Source of the DNA: Temnothorax longispinosus
Lineage: Eukaryota > Arthropoda > Insecta > Hymenoptera > Formicidae
NCBI RefSeq assembly: GCF_030848805.1
Contig: NC_092368.1
Location: 14,563,341-14,627,340 of the forward strand
Reading direction: 5' to 3'
DNA length: 64,000 nucleotides
Position 1 is the first letter of the stretch. The number at the start of each line of letters is the position of its first letter. Below the pieces are notes generated by a model. It made no database searches. It saw only the letters and a list, made by a program, of their open reading frames with translations, and was not told the origin of the DNA. The position numbers were made by a program, and so were the translations under genes. Below are positions 45,273-58,142 of this stretch, in pieces.

Positions 45273-48059
45273 CATCCGGAAGGTATCATATAGGATCCCT
45301 ATTTTCGACACCGGAAGTACTTTATTTCGACATTTCGCGGAATGAACACTCGCAAAATTTCTAATTCAATCCTCGACCGAATCTTTAGGATTCGAAAGGT
45401 TCCATATCGACATCCCGATGACCGCCGGAAGTAACGGTTCGGTTTCCCGCGAAATCCCCGACGCGCGTGGATTTCGCAACGTCCGTTGCGGAACCGCTCG
45501 TCGTAAAATCATCGTACGTGAAGACTTTTTCTTCGGCTGCAAGGGGGCGGTTGGTTACCGAACGACGAGACTTTACGATCGAACTTTCGCGCGTTGTAAA
45601 GCGTGCGCGCGGCATCAAACCGAAACGAACTTCTCCCACGGTGTCCATTCTCGCGCTCTCGTTTCACTTTTTCTCGTTTCACCGAGGAAGAAAAGCGAGA
45701 GAGATAGGGCGGAAACCGGGCAATAAAGTTCATCGTGCACCTGCACCCGCCAACATTGTGTCGCGACGCTATACGCGAGCTGTTTGTCCGGTGTTTCACC
45801 GATCGAACGGCCAAACAAATAATCGCTTTATTTTTCACGCATCCGATATGTTTCAATTTTGTGTTTAACCGGCAAAAAGCCCCGCACTTTTCAGCTTTTC
45901 AGCATTATATTTATTTAATTCAGCATGAATAAAAGTTTCCCATATGTACAACTTTTGTAATAATCAAAAGGCTAATAGAAGAGATTTTCAACTGATCGAA
46001 TTTTAAAAATAGATCTCTTGCATTGTAAAAAAAATTCCATACAATCTCTGATATTAGGAAAGGGGATAATGAAAATTTAATAAAACAGATGACACGATTA
46101 AAACGGAAAGTTAATTAAATTATTTTTACACGTGGTGAAAAATCTCTTTATCATAAAAGAGATTCCGGAATCTGACCAAGATTAATTGATACGGGAAATG
46201 ACTGGTCGCTTTGTAAGCTCGATATAGGACTTCCTAAATTGAGGAAGGAAAAAGTGTATGTGGCTTGCGTCCCGATAATTAAGTTCGCTCAAGAAATTAG
46301 CGGCGAGCCGCCTCCCCGGCGCGCGCGCGGTCGGAGCCGCTCCGCCTATAACGAAAATTACGTAAAAGTTTTAACGCGAAAAAGATGGAGGCGTCCGTCC
46401 GTTATATCCGATTAGGGCACTTCTATCGGGTGTAATCATTCACAAACTGCGACGTAAATTGTGGCAAAACTGAAGCGAGTAACTCGCGTGCAACTCGCTC
46501 GGTGGAACTATCAGCCGCGGGAAATACAACGCGCTACCAGGCGTGTAGGAAAATTAGATTAAGAACGTAACATCGCGAAAAGTCCGAAGAACCAAAAAGG
46601 CTCTCGTTCGAGAGTTATTTGTCAAATGTAATCGATCAGAAAATATGCAAGGGGAGTGTAATTAAATATCGTTGACTATAAACGTCTCACGACTGCCATC
46701 CGACATTTAAACAATCCATTTTAAAGAAAGTTGAGAATCTTAATTATTAATTAATATTTTAAATTAAAATTGTAAACAAAAAATGTCGAGATCGCAATAG
46801 TTTCAGAGATATAAGATATAAGCAATTAAAGTTGGCCATATAGAATTCGCATTTGATTATTTTCAATGACATTTGATTTTAATATAAAATTTGATTTTAA
46901 TATAAAATCAAATATATAAATAGGCTATATAAAAAATAGGATAAAATTGGCGCGTTATAGCAATAAGTACAATAAATAATCACGCGCACACTCGCGCGTT
47001 GTTTATTTCACTTAAATATATACATATATGAAACGTAAGGTCACAAACTTTATCGTTCATAAAATGTAAACACTATGAAGAAAATTAAATTAAAGGCTTC
47101 ATATTGGTGTGCATTATAATTGTTGTAGCTATATTTTACTTTTTACCTATTTCTCTTTATTTTTCACTATTTATCTAAGCAATCAACTCGAAAATTCAAT
47201 TATCCATTCCCTAATAAATTTTGCCAAAACATTAATTGACATATTTTGCCAAAACATTAATTGACAGAATGAAACTCTTCATTCTCAATTATGCATTGCC
47301 TAAAAATCAACCGTGTATATAAAATATTCAGTAAAAAAATACAAATATGATAGTTTCTTTATTATTTAGAGATCATATTTTTCTGTGCAAAAATTACACT
47401 ACACAACTTACGTTGTTTATCGCTTTTTTGCCGTGCGCACTCTACGTGTAAAATATTTTCTATCACTTCTGTTATTATACCTGCGAGATTGCCCTATAAA
47501 TTTCAAACGACTGATGTATCTCGTCATTAATACGCCATCGTATAATACGACACCGAAATGTGCCAATAATTAATGCACCGATAAAATGAGCTCTATTTTG
47601 TAAGCTTTTCTGTTCGTGAATGAATTTTACGTGCACAAATCAATAGATACTTTGCAGATCAATAGATACCTTGTAATTGCTTCTGGATTAAATATTATCT
47701 TTACTATCTCCTATAGTTTATCCGTTTTGTGAGGTAATGTAATGATTCTATGAGATATTATATTTATCGTCACATTGTATATTTAATCCGGTGCATGTGT
47801 AAATCCACGTACATTTTTTACATGTCTGACACAGAAATCTAATATCTCAGCTTAAAAATTAATCTCCCATTTACTAATATAATTCGCAACGGTGCAATCC
47901 AAACCGCGCTAAACTACAAAATATAAATATATCCAAAATTAAACAGAGTTTGTTAATCAACAAATTATCGCAAAATGCAATAAATAAAAGTCTAGTACTT
48001 GTATAAATAATCTGACTAATTACAAATCTCATACATATACAGATTATATTTTAGATATA
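45273..48059. other. Non-coding
   Basis: CpG-rich 45360-45830 with open frames on both strands, AT-rich after 45860 apart from a CpG patch at 46260-46520. A 24-25-bp duplication lies at 47219-47266 (TTTTGCCAAAACATTAATTG...) and a 19-bp one at 47638-47675 (ATCAATAGATAC...). No exon seen. Confidence 0.4.
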
Positions 48060-48994
48060 GGAGAACCAGGGGCATAACGGGAACGCTAAGGTTTAATCAA
48101 GTTTACAACATATTAGCAATAAATAAATGAACTTTGTTTTGTATTAAAATATTCTTTGAAATGTCCCCTATAAGAAAAATGCAAGTTTTACTACAAAAGA
48201 ATAGTTTAAAAGGACAAAATTATTATTTTTTGAAAACGTGAGTTAACTTTACTATGGATTTTATACGGGGTATAACGGGATACCTTATAAAACTTATTTA
48301 ATTCTCAAATATTAATGTCTAAAACTTGTTAAAAGTAATTTGTCATGACACACAATATATGTAAAAATGTATCATTCAATTTTTAATTAATAATAATTAT
48401 TTATTGATAATTTATTACATGTACCTGGTGATATGATATCTTTAACGTTCATTGTTTCTATTAACTCTATCTGTACACAATTGTAAAGAGCTTAGAAGAG
48501 TTAAGTACGTGCTCCTACATGCTCGGAGAGCCACCTGCGCTAACCTCACTTCTATGGGCTCGACCCATCATGCTCCGTGGACTAGTGCCCCGTTATGCCT
48601 CGAAGTGTATAAGTTTACTTTAGGTAATATAAATAATCATAGATAATCGATATTTGCATAGACACTTTTACTAAATTAACAAGAAAAAATCATTCACTTA
48701 ATAACGTAAATATACTTGCGATAATAAAAACAGACATTTAAAATTGGTTACCATATATGTAAATGTATCAAAGAAATGTAACTCATTGTCAGTCGCGGAG
48801 AGCATAGCAAACGCATTAAATAACTTGTAACATTTTTCAGCTAAAAATAATATGAAAACTAATAACAGCACACGGGTAGAGACGTATAAGAGTGCAATAA
48901 TTTCCATACATTTCGTTACATGACAGCATCTCTGTAAAAAGATATTGATCATAACCCATTATACTCCGTGGTCCCGTTCTGGCTCGGGTTCCCC
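48060..48994. mobile_element. TA-flanked element related in style to 1400-2282
   Basis: Left end GGAGAACCAGGGGCATAACGGGA and right end the complement of GGGGAACCCGAGCCAGAACGGGA, with TA outside both (48058-48059, 48995-48996); the last are 20 of about 23 positions at best and the match is imperfect. Inside, GGGGTATAACGGGATACC (near 48268) and TCCGTGGACTAGTGCCCCGTT (near 48576) repeat the terminal words. The ACCxGGGGCA core is shared with the element at 1400. No transposase frame. Confidence 0.6.
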
Positions 48995-50856
48995 TACTTC
49001 TAAAAGTACTGAATGTTATAAATGTTTCATTGAATTTCTAACGAGTTTCCTAAAGCCCATTTTAATATTCGTGTCAGAAATTAAAATAATTCTACTTATA
49101 ATTTTATGTAATGTGACGGAAACTCAGAAACACATAGAACACAAAGTTATACATAGACTATGCTGTTTTGAATTCGGATGTGAATTATAGAATAGATCGT
49201 CTGGACCTCGGTAACTTTGAAAATTAGTTTACGCGCGTTATATTGCACTACAATGCCAAGTGGCGTGAGGAATACGACCGTGTCGCGGAGATGAACGATT
49301 AATTCCACGGATAATTAATAAATGAATAACAGTTAGATTACTCATACTAAGGTCGCTCCGCCGTCGCTCCTCTCAGACTCCGGATTGCGCAAATATATCA
49401 CTCGCGAAAACACGGGTAAGGCAGGGCGCATTAAAGATCGAAATACGATGTTTGCACGGTACTTTGCACGGCATGGCACTCCCGACGTTTTGTCACACGC
49501 GACACGCGCCCTGCGACGACATCGCGACGGAAGAACAACGCGGAGCAAGTGGTTGTTATACTTGCCAGCTCGAATCTCGCCGCGCGATGACTTTACGTGA
49601 CATAACACAACGAGCGTTTTATGCCGGCCAATTTGCGGAAATTTTTAAAAATCGAAATAATATTCCAGAAGTCGGCAAACTTTTTTTCTGTAATAGCCGG
49701 ATAGTAAATGTTTTATATAGGCTTTGCGAGCCAAAAGGATATTGTATGAGTACTTACGTGTAACGATAAAGATAAATGTCCATAATTCCATAAATCTTTT
49801 ATTGATATAATTCAGAATGTAATAATAATTATGCGGGCTGTAGTTTGCCGATCCTTATTTTGTACGATTGCGATTGTCAGCTTCTTGCACGAGAAATATA
49901 TAAACTTTCTTGATTAACGACTCGTAGACATATCGAAGAGATATCGCTTTGATAAACAGCGTCCTTAATCACAGAAGTTAATTCATCGTGCATAAGCTGA
50001 TACTCGCATTCGCACAGTTGTAATCGTAAGGAGTAATCGCGCTTGTGGCGCCTCGTGGCGCATAGCTGCCGCGATCACGTTCCAAAAAATACTCCGAAGA
50101 AGATAATATTGTTATTTTGAAGAATATAATACGATGACGCACAGATCGCTGCCACTGCCTGCGAGCCTTGTCTCGCGAGTGAAAGCGCGCACTGACCTTG
50201 CGCAAATATATCGTATAGTATTAGCCTCTTCATAGAAATTTAACCGAAATGTTTTAAATAAGTGAAGCTAAACAGTAAAATGAATATCGTTCAAAATTTA
50301 AAATAAATTGCAGACAATATATCAATGTGTGAACTTTACGCAATATTATTAGCTAATTTTGATCGTTCATGACTGAAAAACTGTTGTGATCTCGACATTT
50401 TTAGATTAAGTTTTTATAATTAATTTCCAAAAATACTATTGAAGTATTGTATGACAGTAACGAGACTGCATATAATATATGTATAATACGTTTACGTATA
50501 CACATAATCTACATACATACATACATATACGTTTCATCATGTCATATTATATATATTTATTATATAGGTTTTTCATATTTCATATAAAATAAAAATTAAA
50601 ATTCTCAATGTTCGATATTGAAAGAATCTCTCGAAAAAGTTTTTTTTATGGAATTAGTTAACTTTTTAATTCATTATCAGCTATAAATGTATTTGCATCT
50701 TTTGATATGTTAAAAGAGATTTATATCTCAAGTACTTTTCTAAAAGGACACCTTATATAATAGACGGTGCAACTCCACGATATGGCGAAGACGGTAGCGC
50801 GTTAACAAAAATTAAAAATATAATCTCTTCCGCGAGGCGAGATGAAAATAACTTAC
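48995..50856. other. Non-coding
   Basis: AT-rich with a CpG patch at 49350-49620 and CATA runs at 50510-50530. A plus-strand frame at 49452-49763 contains SGCYTCQLE, which resembles an Ig F strand but lacks the aspartate and any splice context. Confidence 0.4.
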
Positions 50857-50945
50857 CGTGTATACGAAGCTTATAAACGCGGAAGAATCATGCGAGTTTT
50901 CGTAAAAGCGTAATGCTGCATAGCCGCAGGAGGCAAAACACTCAC
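50857..50945 (-). CDS. Candidate 89-bp coding exon
   Basis: On the minus strand a pyrimidine-rich acceptor (TTTTCTTCTCATTATGTTGCAG, boundary after 50946, written here only as TTCTCATTATGTTGCAG) is followed 89 bp later by a consensus donor, CG|GTAAGT at 50856-50851. One frame is open throughout, contains CFASCGYAALRFYENS and ends at phase 0. The strand agrees with the Ig exon. No domain is recognisable, and GTGAGT directly after the acceptor makes the same site readable as a donor. It could also be an untranslated exon or chance. Confidence 0.25.
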
Positions 50946-52251
50946 CTGCAACATAATGAGAAGAAAATCCTTTAGTTTCAGAAAAATACATTCTAGTAAA
51001 AAATATGATAAGAAAATGTGATGAAACAAGATAAATAAAATACTTATTATTAATTTCATTAAAAATTATTTGAAAAATTATCTGATCTAAATCTGGGTTG
51101 TAAAACTTACAATATAGTAAAAATATAAAAATACAAAAAGTTAAAATGTGACAATGTAAAACTCCGAAGCAGTAAGAATATAAAAATACAAAAGTGACAA
51201 TCGCAGAATATTAACTTGCAATTGAAAACTCATGACATTAAACTATTCTAAACTTAAAATCTGGAATTATAAATACGGGATTATTGAATTCTAAGATAAC
51301 TATAATACTTAAGACAATATATAGAATAATATCAAAAGATACCTAACATCTTATACTCAAATATTACTCAAGAATTCTAAAACTTAGCAGAAGTTTAACA
51401 ATTAAAAATTCGACAATAAAATAAGAAAATAGAATTTATGAAAAATTCAGAGAAATTTAGAAATACTAAAATCCGAAAATTATTTATTCTACCATCTAAA
51501 ATAAAATACGCTTCAAACTTGAAAAATTCTACTGATCTCAATTTTAAGATATTAAATTCTTAAAGGATCCGATTCTAGGATCTTCACGCTTCTAGTATAT
51601 ATAATTCGTCGCGGGAATCCAAGACGCAAGGATCCGAGAACTTCGAGGAAGCATATTAATAAACGGTACCCACATCTTCCCCCGTTTCATCCTATCGTTT
51701 CTCGTGAACCGGATAACTATAGCAATTACTCAAACGCGCGCGACTTCGCGAGATTTCATCTCGACCCCGTCGCTGTCATCATCGTCGTCGTCGTTGTCTC
51801 CCGCTTTTCTCAAACCTGACTCATTATCGCCGCGGCGGAGTCGCTTTATTGCCAGGTCCTAAATAAACTGCGATATTATACTTTTACAATCGATAATAAC
51901 CGACCGAGCGATCCACCGCGAGAGCTTTTTCGCGTGAGCTCACACTCGAGCTTTCGAGTAATTTCCGCCTTTCAAGACACGGAATTTCAGACACGGTTCG
52001 TAGAGCAGGGGTATTGCAAAAACGATATTCTCTTGCACTGTATGCGCGAGTATCGAGAGCTGTCAAGCCCGACACGTTCATTGGCTACCGAGGCAACCTT
52101 GCGTGACCGATCGGCGGCGCGCGCTGGATGCTGGGACTGTCGATAAACGGAATGGAAGTGAGCGCTCTTGATATTTCTGGAAGAGTGAGTATAATGCCCG
52201 AGTAGATACGGTAGTTCCAAGGTGCACGATACTGAGCGAGCGAGCGAGCAA

Positions 52252-52259
<8 letters not shown>
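50946..52259. other. Non-coding
   Basis: AT-rich and weakly repetitive (51060-51560), then CpG-rich from 51660. No exon seen. Confidence 0.4.

Positions 52260-52312
<53 letters not shown>
52260..52312. repeat. (AG)26 microsatellite
   Basis: Uninterrupted AG units, followed by AAAGAGAG. On the minus strand it gives long Ser-Leu frames, which are artefacts. Confidence 0.97.
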
Positions 52313-52320
<8 letters not shown>

Positions 52321-52756
52321 GAAAATAAAATCGAGAGCAAGCCATACTGGACGAACAAACCTATGCGTTCCCACCCGGTTAACTTCTGTCTGACACAGTC
52401 GGGAAACAAATGATGCAATTTTTCTTCAAATATCTCGTGTCCAGTGTGGCGTAATTAATAATACAGGTTTAGTAGAATCGATATGATAGCTAAAAATAAT
52501 AACAATGTAGAAAAAGAGAATACTAACAATAAGAAAGGGTAATCCAGTTTGGGCGGTAAACTAAAACAAAAAAACTGAAAGAGAGAGATGGAAGAAAGCA
52601 AGAATCTATTATTTTAGAGAGAGTCGTGAATATCCCTAATGACCGCGAAAAGCAGAGGGGAGCATAAATTGTCTCATATTTAAAAAATAACCCGTCTTAA
52701 TCCCGGTTGATTATGGGTATCGTAAAACGAGGTCGAGTCGAATTGGATTAACTCAC

Positions 52757-53011
52757 AGGTTGCGCCGTCAGTAAAACAAGCCCGTCGTAAAATATCCGCA
52801 AGCCCTTCTCGGCTACCAGGTGTCGCGAACGCGAACGCCCACCGACGATCGACTCGCCGATCGAAGATACGATCTGCCGGGAACCCTTTCCGGCCTGGGG
52901 CCTGGTCCCTTTCGGCAAGCGGTCCGATTCCTCTCGCGCGACAGTGACTGCCGTGTTTCCTTGCATGGGAGCGCGCATGGGATGGCCGGCTCGCGACGAT
53001 TTCGCACGCAT
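52757..53011 (-). CDS. Candidate exon ending in a GTGAGT donor
   Basis: A minus-strand ATG frame is open for 85 codons up to CCT|GTGAGT (52756-52751) at phase 0. It contains SIGESIVGGRSR and GLRIFYDGLVLLTAQP. Another minus frame over 52813-53160 includes a run of seven Asp followed by Glu/Asp, from a GAC/GTC repeat at 53051-53085. The two frames overlap, so at most one is coding. CpG-rich composition makes chance frames likely. A 5' exon of a minus-strand gene is possible. Confidence 0.2.
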
Positions 53012-55017
<2,006 letters not shown>

Positions 55018-56011
55018 CACTCTTAAGCATGTGTCGCCAAAAATTGGAGGTACATGTTGAAATTTTGTCCCTACGTAATTACGAGGGACATAAGTCACTC
55101 TTAAGCATGTGTCGCCAAAAATTGGAGGTACATGGTACCTCGAAGTTAGGAAGTACGTTATGGGCAACGAATATTCACCCGACAAAAAAAATTATTTATT
55201 TCGAAATTTTATTATTATTTTTTAACTAAATTTGTTTCTTAAGATGCAGTCTATGATTATAAATATTTTTTTGTATTTGAAAAACACACTTACCTTGGTG
55301 GGATTTGAACTCGGGACCTTTGCATCGTGAGCCAACTGCCTTACGTGGTCGACTACTTCTTAATTTGAAGTAAACGTTATATATAGTCTACATATGTCAT
55401 ACCAGCGCAAATATATATTTTTTCAAAAATTATCTTAAGAAACAAATTCAGTTTAAAAAGAGTAATAAAGTTTCGAATTGGATATATGATATAATATTGC
55501 CCGCTGCTATTCGCGAATGTCTTTCGTTCAACAAATGTCGCGATCATGCCATGGTTGGCTACGTATACGAGGTACGTATGTAGGAGGTATATACGGAAAG
55601 CCCCTTTAAAAACTGTACCTCCTAAAACTGTACCTCTTATGACACGTCCGTGCACGCGTCCGCGTCGAGTGCTTCGCGAATGTCTTTTGTACGAGGTACA
55701 TATGTAGGAGGTACACATTTGTACGAGGTACATATGTACGTACGAGGTACGTATGTACGGGGTACATACGGGAAGCCCCCTAAAAAACTGTACCTCCTAA
55801 AACTGTATCTCCTAAAAAATTGTACCGTGAATTTATAAGTGCGGTACCTCCAATCGGTACCTCCTCCTTTATCAGTACCTCGTGTATTCCGTACCTCGTG
55901 CTACTGTACCGGGAAAAGTATCTCCTAGCAGCATGTAACTCCAAATGTCATTTCCATTTAGAAATTAGTACCTCGAATTTGGAGATACTACGCGGTACAT
56001 GCTTAAGAGTG
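55018..56011. mobile_element. TA-flanked element with GGTACCTC subrepeats
   Basis: Ends are 15-bp perfect inverted repeats (CACTCTTAAGCATGT and its complement) with TA outside (55016-55017, 56012-56013). The left end occurs twice: CACTCTTAAGCATGTGTCGC starts at 55018 and again at 55098. The right half (55560-55960) is packed with GAGGTACATATGTA, GGTACCTCC and AAACTGTACCTCCT words in both orientations. A tRNA-like segment lies at 55291-55359. No transposase frame. Confidence 0.78.
55291..55359 (-). other. tRNA-like segment, probably SINE-derived or decayed
   Basis: Read on the minus strand, GGTCCCGAGTTCAAATCCCA has the form of a tRNA T-arm and B box (GGTTCRANNCC-like), preceded by an A-box-like GGCAGTTGGCTCAC. 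The T-stem pairs badly (two of five), and no acceptor stem closes, so this is not a functional tRNA gene. It lies inside the TA-flanked element. A consensus donor AAG|GTAAGT follows directly, probably by chance. Confidence 0.45.
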
Positions 56012-58110
56012 TATCTTCGTTCCTAAAGATATCTTGGATTTTTAATCACAGCTGTTACCGAATCTAATAATCTTCATAAATATATAATTCTTCATTATTA
56101 TAATTCACTATTTCTTGAATTTATTGTTGTTTATTATCATCTTGATTCGTTTCTAAAATATTCAAAAAAATCTTTGGTTTTTAATCATACCTGTGCGATG
56201 ACCAAATCTGGTATTCTCGATAAGTATATATGATGTGCAAACTGTAAGCGGCTTTTTTTAGTTCACACTTCTGTGTTTTCTTTTATTAATTATTTATAAG
56301 ACAGCAAAATTTTTTTATTTTACATTTATCTAAGTTTAGAGTTAATTTTTACAACCTGATGACTTCTGCACTTATTTTGACGTTTCGAACACATTGCCAT
56401 CCATTGCAGTTTGACACTTTCTTCGATTTTTAGTCCTTTAACTCGATTTTTCCTCACCACTGAGGGAAGAATCAATTATGTATTTCTCAACCTGTGTGTG
56501 ACAACTTTTATTCAATTATTGTTTTACGACTTGGCCTCGGATATATGTTTCCGATTATTATTTTTATTTTTACTATATACTGTTAATTTTAATACTCAAA
56601 CACAACTGTGACTTATTCTTATTGGACTACTTACATTTTTCTCCGGACATTTTTATTATTTATTATCATCGTCCGTATAATGTAAACGACGTGCTAATTT
56701 TTGGATATTTTATTGACGCGTGCCTCCGTTTCTCATCTTTTTATTTCCTTCGCTGCTTTATTCTGACTAATTTTATTATACTTATTTTTGTATGATTGAA
56801 GAAGACTCAATGTAGTTCGAAACGTTCCGTGTATATTTAGAATTTATTAAGCTATTTTATTTTTAACTTGACATCTTTTGTTCGCTCGTTTATTGGCTTT
56901 TGAACTTTTTCACATTGTTTTTAAACTTATCTCTTTTGACTGGTATTCATTTAACGCTTCTTGTTGCATCATTTCTATTTATGAGGGAGGCTGATATTAA
57001 AGCCTCGATAAGAAAGATATATAATAGTTATTCCCGCGACATTCTGCGCGGCATAAGTTATGTAATTCCGACGAGGATAATACGAAAAACTGGCCGAGGC
57101 ACTTTTATCAAATTCGCGGAAACGTAAACACCTATATCTGACTAATATTTTACCATATAAATGTCTGAGAAAAAACATACAGACGACAAATTAGATAAGA
57201 ATTCGCAGTAAGAATTAAAATACGGTGTACGCTCTTTTCAGATGATTGAAATACTAAAATAAATCTACTTCGAGATAAATTAAACATAAATTAAATATAA
57301 ATTTAAATATAAAAACATATAGATATCAATTTAAATCATTTTATGAATTTCTTGTTATTTTTAAAAAATAGTCAAACAGATTTTAATAAAAAGGCTGCAT
57401 ATTATTAGAATCTGATGGACTATAAAAACAAGTCTATTTTACGGAAATTAAATTACAGTCAGCCAGTTCAAAAGGTCTTTGTTTTATGACTTGATTAATC
57501 TGGACAACCTAGTAGGACCCTGGTAACGAGACTATAATCGTCTGGGAATTCTTCAAGTATCACGTCTTCATCTCGACATCTCGAGACAAAGATCGGCGGC
57601 TTAACAACTTTCACCGTCGATCGAAATCGAGATATAAAAAAAGGAATAGGGCGAGGACCAAAAAAAAAGAAGGGAAAGGACGAACGATGTCTGTTGTACA
57701 AATCTACGGAATCTGCCGGAACATCGGCTACCTGAAGAAGTAGAAGAAGAAGAAGGTGTCTGCGGGTCTAGAAGAGTTTCTGAGACGAGAAACAAAAGGA
57801 AGTGGTAGGACGACGGACGGGTAGGCGGATCCTGGTCTCGGGCCGTTGAAATTCCACCATGTACCGGGTGCTCGAAACCAGCCATTACATCGCCCGCGCA
57901 AATTAGAACACGTCCCTTACCCCTTTCACCTCCCACGGTCTCGCGCCGTAGATAGTATTTCACGAGACGGCTCCTCCGAAGGAGACGTCGGGAAGAAATT
58001 CAGGATCCGACTTCGCTGCGGAATCAGAAAACCGGATGTGTATAGGTATAAAGACCGCTGCGCACTTCAATTATATTAACGTCGTGAAATGTTAAACTCT
58101 GAGGATCTTT
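56012..58110. other. Non-coding
   Basis: AT-rich to 57480 apart from the Penelope-like words at 56356-56829, and CpG-rich at 57500-58080. No exon supported. Confidence 0.4.
56356..56829. other. Possible Penelope-like or hammerhead-bearing remnant
   Basis: TTGAAGAAGACTCAATGTAG followed by TTCGAAACGTT (56796-56826) has the layout of the GAAGA-stem-CGAAACG words found in Penelope-like retroelements, which are related to hammerhead ribozyme cores. CTGATGA at 56357 and GACGTTTCGAAC at 56379 lie in the same stretch, the latter in opposite orientation. No reverse transcriptase is present. Recognition is by pattern only. Confidence 0.25.
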
Positions 58111-58142
58111 GAAATATGAAATACGAAATATGAAATACGAAA
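58111..58142. repeat. 14-bp direct repeat
   Basis: GAAATATGAAATAC twice in tandem, then GAAAC. Confidence 0.85.

Noticed and set aside
49452..49763. Plus-strand SGCYTCQLE, like an Ig F strand.
   Set aside because: Lacks the conserved aspartate, the rest of the domain and splice sites.
52078..52418. Minus-strand frames with long Ser-Leu repeats.
   Set aside because: Direct translation of the (AG)26 microsatellite.
55291..55359. Functional minus-strand tRNA gene.
   Set aside because: The T-stem and acceptor stem do not pair; only the B-box words are tRNA-like.
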